A stretch of 33,800 nt of DNA from Propionibacteriaceae bacterium UBA6238 (GCA_002441465.1 DJWE01000039.1:369-34168); one strand, 5' to 3'. Shown: positions 15,610 through 25,853, numbered from the stretch's first letter. The notes: generated from the sequence alone by a model not told the origin. Translations and numbers: made by a program.

Positions 15610-18056
15610 GCTTCGCCTCCCACGCTCAGCGTGACCTCGTCGCCGAAGACCATGCCCAGTTCGCCCAGCGGGGTGCCGGGTGAGTTCATCGGAACCCAGA
15701 CCGCACCCTCGACCATGCCGGGGGTGATTGCGACCGGCAGGCTGTACCAGCCGGCGCCTCCGCTCACCGCGACCGGATCGCCCTCGGCGACACCGAGCGC
15801 CCCGGCCAGCGCAGGGCTGATCCGGGCGACGGACGGACGGGCAGTAGCCGCGAGCGCGTCCTCGCCGTCCTGGCCTCTGCCACCATCGACCAGCTGCCGC
15901 CAGGTGGCCAGCTTGAGGGTGACCTCGCCGTCGACGACAGCAGGCGCCTTGGGCGCGGCCTTGCGGGTGCGACGGCGCGAGGCCGCCGGTGTCGCCACGC
16001 TCTCGACCGGCTCGGTACCGGAACGATCCCAGGCGCCCAGCTCGGCCAGCTCGGCAGAAGCCTGCTTGGGGGTGCGGATCCCCAGCGGCCTGCCCAGTGC
16101 GTCGGCCAGGGCGGCGAGCACCCGCAGATCGGTCATCGCCGCCGCGGGCTGCTTGATCACGGTGTTCACCCGGCCGGCCCGGTGCTCCCAGTTCCAGAAG
16201 GTGCCGGAGTGCTCCTCGATCAGCGCGACCGGGAAGACCACGTCCGCGCGCTCGGTGACCTCAGACATCCGGCTCTCCAGCGCGACCACGAAACCCGCGT
16301 TCTCGAGCCCGGCCCGGACGGCGGCAGCATCGGCGAAGTCGGCCGGTTCCAGACCGGCGACCACGAGCGCGGCCAGCTCACCGGCCGCGGCCGCGGCCAG
16401 CATCCCGGTCGCGTCCATGCCGTCCTCGGCGGGCAGGCTGTCCACGTCCCACGCGGCGGCGACGTCGACCCTCGCGGCGGTCTCGTTCGCGGGACGTCCG
16501 CCGGGCAGCAGCCCAGGCAGGCAGCCCGCCTCGATCGCGCCGCGATCACCGGCTCGACGCGGCACCCAGGCGAGCCGTCCGCCGCAGCGTTCGGCCACCT
16601 CGGCCGCCGCGGAGAGCAGCCCCGGCACGAGCGCCGCCCGCTCCCCCACCAGAACCACGGCGCCCGCGGCGAGGTCGAGCCCACGCAGGGCCTCGGCCTC
16701 GGTGCCCGGCACCGTCGCGATCACGGTGGCCTTGAGCTTGGCACTGCCGTCGCTCGCGAACGGGGCGATCGCGGTGACCTTCAGGCCCTTCTTGCGGACG
16801 CCCTTGCGCAGGCGCAGGAAGATCAGCGGCGACTCGTCCTCGGGCTCGAAGCCCACCAGCACCACGTGGCCGGCCGTCTCCAGGTCGGTGTAGGTGACCG
16901 CATCGGCGAGGGTCTTTCCGGCCACGTTCGCGGCCAGGAACGCCTCCTCATCGACGCCGGCGGGACGGGAACGGAAGTCGATGCTGTTCGTGCCCAGGAC
17001 CACGCGCGCGAACTTGCTGTAGCCGTAGGCGTCCTCGACGGTCAGCCGACCGCCGGTCAGCACACCGGCGCTGCCGCCCGCTGCGGCCAGCCCGGCCACG
17101 GCTGCGTCCACGGCCTCCGGCCAGGACGCGATCCGCAACGCACCGTTCTCGCGAATCAGCGGACGGGTGATCCGGTCCTCACCGCGGCCGGAAACGAACG
17201 CGAACCGGCCCTTGTCGCAGTTCCACTCCTCGTTCACCTCCGGCGCGTCACCGGCGAGCCGGCGCTTCACCTGGAAATGCCGCTGATCGGTGCGCAGCTG
17301 GCAGCCGCCCGCGCAGTGCTCGCACGTCGTGGTGGTGCTGACCAGGTCGAAGGGGCGGCTGGCGAACCGATACGCGGCCGAAGTCAGCGCGCCGACCGGG
17401 CAGATCTGCACCACGTTGCCGGAGAAGTAGGAGTTGTACGGGTCGGTGGCGTACTTGCCCACCTGCTGCAGCGCGCCGCGTTCGACCAGCGTGATGAACG
17501 GGTCGCCCGAGATCTGCTCGGAGAACCGGGTGCACCGGGCGCACAGGACGCAGCGCTCGCGGTCGAGCAGGATCTGCGCGGAGATGTTCACCGGCTTGGG
17601 ATAGGTGCGCTTGACCCCGGCGTAGCGGGATTCGCCGCGACCGTTCGCCATGGCCTGGTTCTGCAGCGGGCATTCGCCGCCCTTGTCGCAGATCGGGCAG
17701 TCGAGCGGGTGGTTGATCAACAGCAACTCCAGCATGCCCTTCTGGGCCTTCTGGGCCACGGCCGAGGTGTGCTGGGTCTTGATCTGCATGCCGGGCGCGC
17801 ACTCGAGCGTGCAGGACGCCTGGGGCTTGGGGAAGCCACGGCCGTTGCCGGCGTCGGGCACCTCGACCATGCACTGGCGGCAGGCGCCGACCGGGTCGAG
17901 CAGCGGGTGGTCGCAGAACCGCGGGATCGCGATGCCGATCATCTCAGCCGCGCGAATGGCCAAGGTGCCCTTCGGGACCTGCACCTCGATCCCGTCGATG
18001 GTGACGGTGATCAGGTCGACGGCGGCGACCTGATCGGCCTTGGTCACGACGCTCAT
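15606..18056 (-). CDS. nuoG: NADH-quinone oxidoreductase subunit G (Fe-S/molybdopterin-oxidoreductase-like)
   Basis: This is the largest peripheral subunit of Complex I (816 residues), which relays electrons from NuoE/F to NuoI. Cluster ligands can be read in order: Cys48/59/62/82 (2Fe-2S N1b), His116 with Cys120/123/129 (N5), Cys169/172/175/219 (N4), and Cys245/248/252/280, which fits the CxxCxxxCx27C motif of the extra cluster N7 found in some bacteria. The rest is a molybdopterin-oxidoreductase fold without an obvious cofactor site, with low-complexity Ala-rich stretches and a basic patch (SRRRTRKAAPKAP) before a final beta domain. ATG 18056 overlaps the nuoF stop (ATGA) with GGGAG upstream; the longer frame to 18185 lies inside nuoF and is discarded. 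Confidence 0.97.
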   Translation of the reverse strand: MSVVTKADQVAAVDLITVTIDGIEVQVPKGTLAIRAAEMIGIAIPRFCDHPLLDPVGACRQCMVEVPDAGNGRGFPKPQASCTLECAPGMQIKTQHTSAVAQKAQKGMLELLLINHPLDCPICDKGGECPLQNQAMANGRGESRYAGVKRTYPKPVNISAQILLDRERCVLCARCTRFSEQISGDPFITLVERGALQQVGKYATDPYNSYFSGNVVQICPVGALTSAAYRFASRPFDLVSTTTTCEHCAGGCQLRTDQRHFQVKRRLAGDAPEVNEEWNCDKGRFAFVSGRGEDRITRPLIRENGALRIASWPEAVDAAVAGLAAAGGSAGVLTGGRLTVEDAYGYSKFARVVLGTNSIDFRSRPAGVDEEAFLAANVAGKTLADAVTYTDLETAGHVVLVGFEPEDESPLIFLRLRKGVRKKGLKVTAIAPFASDGSAKLKATVIATVPGTEAEALRGLDLAAGAVVLVGERAALVPGLLSAAAEVAERCGGRLAWVPRRAGDRGAIEAGCLPGLLPGGRPANETAARVDVAAAWDVDSLPAEDGMDATGMLAAAAAGELAALVVAGLEPADFADAAAVRAGLENAGFVVALESRMSEVTERADVVFPVALIEEHSGTFWNWEHRAGRVNTVIKQPAAAMTDLRVLAALADALGRPLGIRTPKQASAELAELGAWDRSGTEPVESVATPAASRRRTRKAAPKAPAVVDGEVTLKLATWRQLVDGGRGQDGEDALAATARPSVARISPALAGALGVAEGDPVAVSGGAGWYSLPVAITPGMVEGAVWVPMNSPGTPLGELGMVFGDEVTLSVGGEA

Positions 18057-19375
18057 GCGTGTGCTCCCATCGTCTCGGGCACCTCGAACAGGGCGCTGCG
18101 GCCATAGGGGAAGAGCTCCCAAGCGGGCGTGGAGTAGCCGGCCTCGAACTCGCCGCGGAAGTGCCGCACCGCGCTGGTCACGCACGCGACCGCTCCGTCG
18201 GCCAGCGCGCAGAACGACTTGCCGCCGATGTCGTCGCAGATGTCGAGCAGCTTGTCCACGTCGCCCTCGACCGCCTCACCGGCCTCGAACTTCTTCAGCA
18301 TCTGCACCAGCCACCAGTTGCCTTCGCGGCAGGGAGTGCACTTGCCGCAGGACTCGTGCTTGTAGAACTCCACCCAGCGCAGCGTGGTGCGAACCACGGA
18401 GGTGGTCTCATCGAACACCTGCAGCGCCTTGGTGCCCAGCATCGACTTCACCGAGGCCATGCCCTCGTAGTCGAGCGGGACGTCGAGGTGCTCGGCGGTC
18501 AGGATCGGGGTGGAGGACCCGCCCGGCGTCCAGAACTTCAGCTCGTGGCCGGCGCGGACGCCGCCGGAGAGCTGGAGCAGCTCGCGCAGCGTGATGCCCA
18601 GCGGCGCCTCGAACTGGCCGGGACGGTTCACGTGACCCGACAACGAGTAGATCGTCATCCCCTTCGACTTCTCGGTACCCATCGCACCGAACCAGGCCGA
18701 GCCGTTCTTCACGATCGCCGGAACCGAGGAGATCGACTCCACGTTGTTGATCACCGTCGGGGACGCGTACAGGCCCGCCACCGCGGGGAACGGCGGACGC
18801 AGTCGCGGTTGCCCGCGCCGGCCCTCCAGCGAGTCCAGCAGTGCGGTCTCCTCGCCACAGATGTAGGCACCGGCGCCGGCGTGCACGACGATGTCGAGGT
18901 CGTAACCGGAGCCGAGGATGTCGGTGCCGAGGTAGCCGGCGTCGTAAGCCTCCTTCACCGCCTGCTGCATCCGCCGGATCACGTGCAGCACCTCGCCACG
19001 GATGTAGACGAACGCGGTATGGCAGTTGATCGCGTAGGAGGCGATGATCATGCCCTCGACCAGGGTGTGCGGGCTGGCCAGCAGCAGCGGCATGTCCTTG
19101 CACGTGCCGGGCTCGGACTCGTCGGCGTTGACCACGAGGTAGGTGGGGTTCGGGTTGTCCTTCGGTACGAAGCTCCACTTCATGCCGGTGGGGAATCCCG
19201 CGCCGCCGCGGCCGCGCAGGCCGGAGTCCTTGACCAGGTCGGTGACCTCGGCCGGAGTCATCTGCAGCGCCTTGCCGACCGCCTGATAGCCGCCCGCGGT
19301 CTTGTAGGCGTCCAGCGTCCAGGACTTCTCCACGCCCCAGTTCGCGGAGAGGACGGGGGTGAGGGTGTCGCTCAC
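18053..19375 (-). CDS. nuoF: NADH-quinone oxidoreductase subunit F (NADH/FMN site)
   Basis: This is the electron-entry subunit of Complex I: it binds NADH and FMN and carries 4Fe-4S cluster N3. Seen in 440 residues: the nucleotide/FMN loop GRGGAGFPTG (55-64), the acidic NADH-site motif NADESEPGT (83-91), the FMN segment GAGAYICGEETALLDSLEG (168-184), and the N3 ligands Cys343/346/349 in ESCGKCTPCREG with Cys389 in SFCALADGA. The start is GTG 19375, overlapping the nuoE stop by four bases with GGAGGAGG just upstream. It is the usual size for the family. Confidence 0.97.
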   Translation of the reverse strand: MSDTLTPVLSANWGVEKSWTLDAYKTAGGYQAVGKALQMTPAEVTDLVKDSGLRGRGGAGFPTGMKWSFVPKDNPNPTYLVVNADESEPGTCKDMPLLLASPHTLVEGMIIASYAINCHTAFVYIRGEVLHVIRRMQQAVKEAYDAGYLGTDILGSGYDLDIVVHAGAGAYICGEETALLDSLEGRRGQPRLRPPFPAVAGLYASPTVINNVESISSVPAIVKNGSAWFGAMGTEKSKGMTIYSLSGHVNRPGQFEAPLGITLRELLQLSGGVRAGHELKFWTPGGSSTPILTAEHLDVPLDYEGMASVKSMLGTKALQVFDETTSVVRTTLRWVEFYKHESCGKCTPCREGNWWLVQMLKKFEAGEAVEGDVDKLLDICDDIGGKSFCALADGAVACVTSAVRHFRGEFEAGYSTPAWELFPYGRSALFEVPETMGAHA

Positions 19376-20087
19376 TTCGCCTCCTCCGGCTTCGGAGCGG
19401 TCCAGCCGTTGGCGTCCGCGATCGACTTGCCGAGCAGTGATGCCTCGCCCGCACTCGGGCCTTCGTCGGCACGCCCGTCGGGGAACCCGGCGAGCACCCG
19501 CTCTGCCTCGCGCCAGCTGGTGATGGTTGCTCCGCGAGTGGAACGCACCTCTCGACCCGCCGCGAGATCGTCCAGCAGCCGCTCGGCCTTCTCCGGGGTC
19601 ATGTTGTCCATGAACTCCCAGTTGACCATCATCACCGGCGCGAAGTCGCAGGCCGCGTTGCACTCGATCCGCTCGAGACTGAAGGTGCCGTCCGGCGTCG
19701 TCTCGTCGGGCTCGATGCCCAGCTTCTCGCTCACCCGCTCCAGCAGCGCGTCGCCGCCCATCACGGCGCACAGGGCCGTGGTGCAGACGCCGACGTGGTG
19801 CGTTCCGCCGGGGCGACGCCGATACATCGTGTAGAACGTCGCCACGCCGGAGACCTGGGCGGTGGTGATGCCCAACACCTGCGCGCACGCCTCGATGCCC
19901 GCCGGCGAAATCCGGCCGTCGACGCTCTGCACCAGGTGCAGCATCGGCAGCAGGGCCGAGCGCGGCTGCGGGTAACGTCCGGCCAGCTCGCGCAACTCGG
20001 CCATCGTCGCGTCGTCGATGGACGTGCTGGTGTCGGTCATGTCCACCTCGCCCGACTCGCCGAAGAACGACTGGAACTCGTGACCGC

Positions 20088-20091
<4 letters not shown>
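19372..20091 (-). CDS. nuoE: NADH-quinone oxidoreductase subunit E (2Fe-2S)
   Basis: This thioredoxin-like subunit of Complex I binds 2Fe-2S cluster N1a next to NuoF. With the chosen start the protein has 239 residues and the ligands are Cys103 and Cys108 (CTTALC) plus Cys144 and Cys148 (CNAAC). The conserved helical part LLPMLHLVQSVDGRIS is at 48-62. Two starts are possible. ATG 20091 overlaps the nuoD stop in the ATGA manner used throughout this operon and has GGGAGG nine bases upstream. ATG 20040 (17 residues shorter) has GAGG close by. The first is preferred because of the overlap pattern. A Gly/Glu-rich tail of about 60 residues after the cluster domain is not part of the core fold. Confidence 0.95.
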
Positions 20092-21427
<1,336 letters not shown>

Positions 21428-21431
<4 letters not shown>

Positions 21432-22108
21432 CGGTAGCTCCTCCGCTGGTCGACCGGCGGCACCGTGGTGCCCTTGTACTCGATCGGGATCCCGCCCAGT
21501 GGATAGTCCTTGCGCTGCGGGAAGCCGACCCAGTCGTCCGGCATCAGGATCCGGGTCAGGTGCGGGTGGCCGTCGAAGACGATCCCGAACATGTCCCAGG
21601 TCTCGCGCTCATGCCAGTCCGCGGCGGGGTACGTCGCCACCACGCTGGGCACGTGCGGATCGGCGTCGGGGCAGGTGGTCTCGACCCGCAGCCGGCGGTT
21701 GTGGGTCATCGACTGGAGGTGGTAGACGACGTGCAGTTCGCTGTCCGCGTCCTCGGGATAGTGCACCCCGGAGACGGACGCGCAGAACTCGAACCGGAGC
21801 AGGGCGTCGTCGCGAAGCGCCTGCATCACCTCGCTCACCTTCTCCCGCGGCACGTGGAAGGTGAGCTCGCCGCGGTCGACGACGACCCGGACGAACGGGT
21901 CGGCAACCAAGGCGAGCAGCCGGTTGTACGCATCGTCGTACCAGGAGCCGAAAGGAGGCTCACTGGCCGCGGGCCACTCGACGGAGCGGACGATCCGGCC
22001 GTAGCCGGAGGTGTCGCCGGTTCCCTCGCTCCACATCCCGTTGCGGGTGGCCACGTGCTTGGGGGCCTCCGGGACGGCCGGGGTGAGATCGGGCTGCTCG
22101 TCACTCAT
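21428..22108 (-). CDS. nuoC: NADH-quinone oxidoreductase subunit C (30 kDa-type)
   Basis: This is a peripheral structural subunit of Complex I that packs against NuoD near the quinone site. The 226-residue protein carries the 30 kDa signature at about 166-206 (HERETWDMFGIVFDGHPHL... DWVGFPQRKDYPLGG). The first ~50 residues (Pro/Glu/Ser-rich, with MWSEGTGDTSGYG) are an N-terminal extension compared with short homologues and are typical of actinobacteria. ATG 22108 overlaps the nuoB stop (ATGA); the longer frame to 22174 lies within nuoB. Confidence 0.96.
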
Positions 22109-22662
22109 CGCAGCAGGCCCTTCATCTCGTGGGTGGCCGGCGCGGACAGGGCCGCCTGCTCGGCGGCGTCCCATGCCCCGAGTTCGTTCTTCGCCATCGG
22201 CCGCTTGGCCACGATGTCCTTCTTCAGCTTGAACATCGCATCGATCAGCATGTCCGGGCGGGGCGGACAGCCCGGCACGTAGATGTCCACCGGAACCAGG
22301 TGGTCACCGCCCTGGACGATCGCATAGTTGTTGAACATGCCGCCGCTGGAGGCGCACACCCCCATCGCCAGCACCCACTTGGGATTGGGCATCTGGTCGT
22401 ACACCTGCCGCAGCACGGGGGCCATCTTCTGGCTCACCCGACCGGAGATGATCATCAGGTCGGCCTGGCGCGGGGACGCGCGGAAGACCTCCTGGCCCCA
22501 GCGACCCGCGTCGAAACGGGGCGCGCCATAGGTCATCATCTCGATCGCACAGCAGGCCAGGCCGAAGGTGGCCGGCCACAGCGATGCCTGCCGCATCCAG
22601 CCGAACACGCCCTCGAGCGTGGTCAGCACCACACCTTGGGGAATCTTGTCCTCAATGCCCAT
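22105..22662 (-). CDS. nuoB: NADH-quinone oxidoreductase subunit B (cluster N2)
   Basis: This subunit holds the terminal 4Fe-4S cluster N2, which donates electrons to quinone. All four ligands are present in 185 residues: the tandem Cys37-Cys38 in GLACCAIEMM, Cys103 in GVCASSGGMFNNY and Cys132 in PGCPPRP. The MTYGAPRFDAGRWG stretch is also typical. The start is ATG 22662, with GGGGAG nine bases upstream in the 15-base gap after nuoA. The C-terminal ~30 residues are variable. Confidence 0.97.
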   Translation of the reverse strand: MGIEDKIPQGVVLTTLEGVFGWMRQASLWPATFGLACCAIEMMTYGAPRFDAGRWGQEVFRASPRQADLMIISGRVSQKMAPVLRQVYDQMPNPKWVLAMGVCASSGGMFNNYAIVQGGDHLVPVDIYVPGCPPRPDMLIDAMFKLKKDIVAKRPMAKNELGAWDAAEQAALSAPATHEMKGLLR

Positions 22663-22677
22663 ATCCGGTTACTCCCC

Positions 22678-23037
22678 TCAGTCCCACTCCAGGCCACCGC
22701 GACGCCACACGTAGGCGTACGCGATGAACACCGTCACCATGAACAGCACCATCTCGACCAGGGCGAACAGGCCCAGTTGCTTGAAGGTGACCGCCCACGG
22801 GTAGAGGAAGATGGTCTCGATGTCGAAGACGATGAACAGCATCGCCGTGATGTAGTACTTGATCGGGAACCGGCCCCCACCCATCGGCTGGGGGGTGGGC
22901 TCGATGCCGCATTCGTAGGAGCTGTACTTGATCTTGTTCCAGCGCCGCGGACCCAGGAACGAACTCAACGTGATCGAGACGGCCAGGAAGAGCGCCGCCA
23001 GGGCCATGATGCCCAGCAACGGGATGTAGGGGCTCAT
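22678..23037 (-). CDS. nuoA: NADH-quinone oxidoreductase subunit A
   Basis: This small three-helix membrane subunit of Complex I is the first nuo gene. In 119 residues it shows YECGIEP (41-47, with the Cys of the flexible loop that senses the active/deactive state in other organisms) and FIVFDIETIFLYPWAV (68-83) with the membrane acids Asp72 and Glu74. ATG 23037 is preceded by GAAGGGAA about ten bases upstream. The gene lies 43 bases after the MenJ-like gene, so it may be read from that promoter or from its own. Confidence 0.96.
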   Translation of the reverse strand: MSPYIPLLGIMALAALFLAVSITLSSFLGPRRWNKIKYSSYECGIEPTPQPMGGGRFPIKYYITAMLFIVFDIETIFLYPWAVTFKQLGLFALVEMVLFMVTVFIAYAYVWRRGGLEWD

Positions 23038-23053
23038 CGTGAAGCGGTTCCCT
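23038..23053. promoter_or_regulatory. Rex-operator-like dyad directly before nuoA (weak)
   Basis: On the + strand CGTGAAGCGGTTCCCT resembles the Streptomyces Rex operator TGTGAACGCGTTCACA: the arms GTGAA and TTC-C match at 9 of 12 positions with the correct four-base centre. It overlaps the ribosome site of nuoA. Part of the match is explained by the GGGAA of that ribosome site, so this is a candidate only. Confidence 0.25.
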
Positions 23054-23080
23054 TCTGCAGCGAGCGGAGCACTGGAGTTG

Positions 23081-24376
23081 TCATGCTGAGGGTGCCACCT
23101 TTGCGAGGGTGCTGATGACTTTGTCCATCCAATCACCATCCCGGGTGTCGTAGAGGTGCGCCAGCAGTTTCATCGTGAACCGCATCAGCGTGGGCCGCGG
23201 TAGACCGTATCGGGTGCAGATGTGCATCACCTGCGGGTGCTCGATCAGGGAGACGAACACCTGGCCGAGTCGGAAGTAGCCCCCCCATTCCGACTTCAGC
23301 CGAGCCGGGTAGCCGCGCAGGGCCCGCTCGGCGCTCGGCGTGCCGTACCCGCGGAAGTGGGCGTCCGCGATCGCGTCGGCGGCCATCTCCGCGGCCTCCA
23401 TCGCATACGAGATGCCCTCGCCGTTGAACGGTGAGATCATCCCGCCCGCGTCGCCGACGAGCAGCAGCCCGCGGGTGTAGGCGGGCTGGCGGTTGAAGCT
23501 CATCGGGAGCGCGGCGCCCAGGACGCGGCCCACCTGGTTCTCGGGACGGAAACCCCACTCCTGCGGCGTGTTCGCCAGCCAGGCCCCGAACATCTCGCGG
23601 TAGTTCAGCCCGGCGGGATCCGAACTCGAGCCCACCGTGCCGAGGCCGACGTTGACCGTGCCGTCGCCCATGCCGAACACCCAGCCGTAGCCGGGAAGGA
23701 GGTTGGACTCCCCCGGCTTGCCGTCCCACAGCTCCAGCCAGGACTCCATGTAGTCGTCATCGGAACGCGGCGAGGTGAAATACGCCCGAACGGCGACCCC
23801 CATCGGACGGTCGGTGCGCCGTTCGAGACCCATCGAGAGGGCCAGCCGCGAAGAGTTCCCGTCCGCGGCCACGACGACCGGGGCGCGGAAGCTGCGGCCG
23901 TCCTTCGTGGTGACGCCGACGATCCGCTCGGTCCGGGGATCGATGATCGGGGCAGTGACGTTGGTGTCCTCGTACAGGTGGGCGCCTCCGGCCACGGCAC
24001 GGTCGGCGAGGATCTTGTCGAACTCGGCGCGGGCTCGGACCAGGCCATAGGGCGGGAACTCGGCGAGCTCGGGCCAAGGCAGTTCGAAGGGCTCGGCACG
24101 GCCGCCGTAGACCCGCAGCCCCTTGTTCCGCGCCCAGCCGGCGTCCTCGCTGGTGTCGATGCCCAGCTTCAGCAACTGCCGCACCGCACGCGGGGTGAGA
24201 CCGTCGCCGCACACCTTCTCGCGGGGGAATCGCGCCTTCTCCAGCAGCGCGACGTCGAGACCGCGATCGGCGAGATGGGCGGCGGCCGCAGAGCCGCCGG
24301 GCCCGGCCCCGACAACGATCACGTCGGCTTCGATAGCTGAGCCTGTGGCCGGTACGACCGGCTCCGGCTCGGACAT
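23081..24376 (-). CDS. menJ: geranylgeranyl-reductase-family flavoprotein, probable menaquinone reductase (MenJ-like)
   Basis: This is an FAD-dependent reductase of 431 residues in the geranylgeranyl reductase family. In actinobacteria a close relative, MenJ (Rv0561c), saturates one isoprene unit of menaquinone. Motifs: Rossmann GAGPGG (23-28), Glu at the end of the second strand (LLEKARFPREKVCGDGLTP, 44-62, with the family's CGDG loop) and the second FAD motif LLVGDAGGMISPFNGEGISYAMEAA. Archaeal-lipid or chlorophyll-type functions are less likely given the adjoining nuo and menaquinone genes. ATG 24376 has AGGAG eight bases upstream; the in-frame ATG at 24421 lies further out without one. 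The gene is the first of the large - strand respiratory block and divergent from isochorismate synthase. Menaquinone as substrate is inferred from family and context. Confidence 0.82.
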   Translation of the reverse strand: MSEPEPVVPATGSAIEADVIVVGAGPGGSAAAAHLADRGLDVALLEKARFPREKVCGDGLTPRAVRQLLKLGIDTSEDAGWARNKGLRVYGGRAEPFELPWPELAEFPPYGLVRARAEFDKILADRAVAGGAHLYEDTNVTAPIIDPRTERIVGVTTKDGRSFRAPVVVAADGNSSRLALSMGLERRTDRPMGVAVRAYFTSPRSDDDYMESWLELWDGKPGESNLLPGYGWVFGMGDGTVNVGLGTVGSSSDPAGLNYREMFGAWLANTPQEWGFRPENQVGRVLGAALPMSFNRQPAYTRGLLLVGDAGGMISPFNGEGISYAMEAAEMAADAIADAHFRGYGTPSAERALRGYPARLKSEWGGYFRLGQVFVSLIEHPQVMHICTRYGLPRPTLMRFTMKLLAHLYDTRDGDWMDKVISTLAKVAPSA

Positions 24377-24410
24377 GGGCTCTCCTACGATGCTGCCTGG
24401 GACTCGGGCC

Positions 24411-24416
24411 AGTCTA
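24411..24416 (-). promoter_or_regulatory. possible -10 box for menJ
   Basis: TAGACT on the - strand fits the TANNNT pattern and lies 34 bases upstream of the menJ ATG, leaving room for a leader with the AGGAG ribosome site. No convincing -35 hexamer stands 16-19 bases further upstream. The rest of the 110-base divergent region contains only the menF -10 candidate. Confidence 0.3.
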
Positions 24417-24474
24417 GGCAATCCGTTGTCGGGGGGCCATTTGACGCTCGGCGCGGCAGGTCCTGAGCAACGGC

Positions 24475-24480
24475 TATCCT
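24475..24480 (+). promoter_or_regulatory. -10 box TATCCT, leaderless start of menF
   Basis: TATCCT ends six bases before the GTG at 24487, the spacing expected when transcription begins at the start codon itself. There is no Shine-Dalgarno sequence before the GTG. TTGACG at 24441-24446 is 28 bases away, too far to serve as the -35 element. Confidence 0.45.
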
Positions 24481-24486
24481 GCGTGG

Positions 24487-25752
24487 GTGATCCATCACCC
24501 GCCGGGCCCGCAGTGGCACGCGATGACCGTGGCGCTGGAGGATCCAGGTGATCTGACCACGTATTTGCCCTCGTCCGGCGGCCACGCCTGGTTGCGGCGC
24601 GGTGACGGCATGATCGGCATCGGCGAGGTGGCCCGCTTCGAAGGCGGCACGGCGGCTGAGGCCGACGCCTGGTGGCAGGACGTGTGTTCGCGGATCGAAC
24701 AGGAAACCGAACTGCCCGGAGTCTGCGGGACGGGGCCGATCGCGTTCGCGTCCTTCGCCTTCGATCCCGAGCACACCGCGCAACGCTCGATCGTGGTCGT
24801 CCCCCGGGTGGTGATCGGTCGCCGCAAAGGAGTCAGCTGGCTCACCACGATCGCGGCGCAACTGGGCCCGACCCCGTCCGCCCCTGTGGCTCAACCCGCC
24901 CCCGGGCCGACGGCTGGCGCGCGGGTCGTGTCGAGCAGCTTGGACGCGCCCGCCTGGCGGGGCATCGTCGAGGAGGCAGTGGATCGGATCTCGCGCGGCC
25001 TGCTGGACAAGGTGGTGCTCGCCCGCGCGGTGCACCTGAATGCGTCCGCGCCGCTGGAAGTGCGTTCGCTGGTTTCCGAGCTGGCCCGCAGCTATCCGAG
25101 CTGCTGGACCTACTATGCCGACGGCCTGGTCGGGGCGTCGCCGGAGATGCTGATCCGCCGCGAGGGCGGCCTGGCCACGTCCCGCGTGCTGGCGGGCACG
25201 ATCCGTCGCAACGGGGGCGAGGAGCTGGACCTGAAGCTGGCGCACGCCTTGGCCCGGTCGGGCAAGAACCTGATCGAGCACGAGCTTGCGGTCGCTTCCG
25301 TCGCCCGTGCGCTGGAGCCCTTCTGCTCGGGCATGAACGTCCCGGACGCGCCGTACGTGCTCGAACTGCCGAACGTGCTGCATCTGGCCTCGGACGTCAC
25401 CGCGGTCGCGCACCCGGACGTGAGCGTGCTCCGGTTGGCCGGGGAGCTGCACCCGTCCGCGGCCGTCTGCGGAACGCCGACGCCACTCGCCCGAGCGACC
25501 ATCGCCGAACTCGAGCACCTCGATCGCGGCCGCTACTCCGGTCCGGTCGGCTGGTTGGACTCGGCCGGGGACGGGGAGTTCGCGATCGCCCTGCGCTGCG
25601 GGCTGATCGACCCGAACGATCCCGAACGAATCACCGTCTACGCCGGCTGCGGCATCGTCGCCGAATCCGATCCCGCCGAGGAATTCGCCGAAACCGAGGC
25701 GAAGCTGCTGCCCATGCTGGAGGCGCTCGGCGTCGACCTCTCCGAGCACTGA
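24487..25752 (+). CDS. menF: isochorismate synthase (menaquinone pathway)
   Basis: This is a chorismate-utilising enzyme of 421 residues that converts chorismate to isochorismate, the first committed step of menaquinone synthesis. Conserved features: KVVLAR with the general-base Lys175, GASPEML (216-222), LAGTIRR (235-241), EHELAV (264-269, with the catalytic Glu region), HLASDV (299-304), LHPSAAVCGTP (321-331), YSGPVGW (350-356), GEFAIALR (363-370) and the C-terminal GCGIVAESDPAEEF with Mg-binding acids. A siderophore- or salicylate-type isochorismate synthase has the same fold; the divergent menJ-nuo block favours menaquinone. The GTG at 24487 is chosen because a TATCCT box ends six bases upstream (leaderless pattern). 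ATG 24523 is the alternative and also lacks a ribosome site. Confidence 0.88.
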   Translation: MIHHPPGPQWHAMTVALEDPGDLTTYLPSSGGHAWLRRGDGMIGIGEVARFEGGTAAEADAWWQDVCSRIEQETELPGVCGTGPIAFASFAFDPEHTAQRSIVVVPRVVIGRRKGVSWLTTIAAQLGPTPSAPVAQPAPGPTAGARVVSSSLDAPAWRGIVEEAVDRISRGLLDKVVLARAVHLNASAPLEVRSLVSELARSYPSCWTYYADGLVGASPEMLIRREGGLATSRVLAGTIRRNGGEELDLKLAHALARSGKNLIEHELAVASVARALEPFCSGMNVPDAPYVLELPNVLHLASDVTAVAHPDVSVLRLAGELHPSAAVCGTPTPLARATIAELEHLDRGRYSGPVGWLDSAGDGEFAIALRCGLIDPNDPERITVYAGCGIVAESDPAEEFAETEAKLLPMLEALGVDLSEH

Positions 25753-25766
25753 GCAGCCGGACGGAC

Positions 25767-25796
25767 GGCGCCGGCAGGCGCCCGACCACCAGGTGG
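25767..25796. repeat. inverted repeats between menF and pip
   Basis: GGCGCC (25767-25772) and GGCGCC (25777-25782) can pair across GGCA as a short hairpin 14 bases after the menF stop. A perfect dyad CCACC-A-GGTGG follows at 25786-25796. The first may act in termination and the second looks operator-like, but neither has further support. Confidence 0.25.
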
Positions 25797-25847
25797 AATC
25801 GGGGTCATGGGGCTCGAAGGCTGCCTCTTGGGGCGGGCTTTGCGGCC

Positions 25848-25853
25848 TAGGCT
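25848..25853 (+). promoter_or_regulatory. -10 box TAGGCT, leaderless start of pip
   Basis: TAGGCT, a very common actinobacterial -10 sequence, ends six bases before the ATG at 25860, so the transcript probably starts at the A of the ATG. No Shine-Dalgarno sequence is present. A good -35 is missing; the nearest TTG (25828) is only 14 bases from the -10 box. Confidence 0.5.

Noticed and set aside
24441..24446. TTGACG as -35 element for menF
   Set aside because: The spacing to the TATCCT -10 box is 28 bases, far from the usual 16-19.
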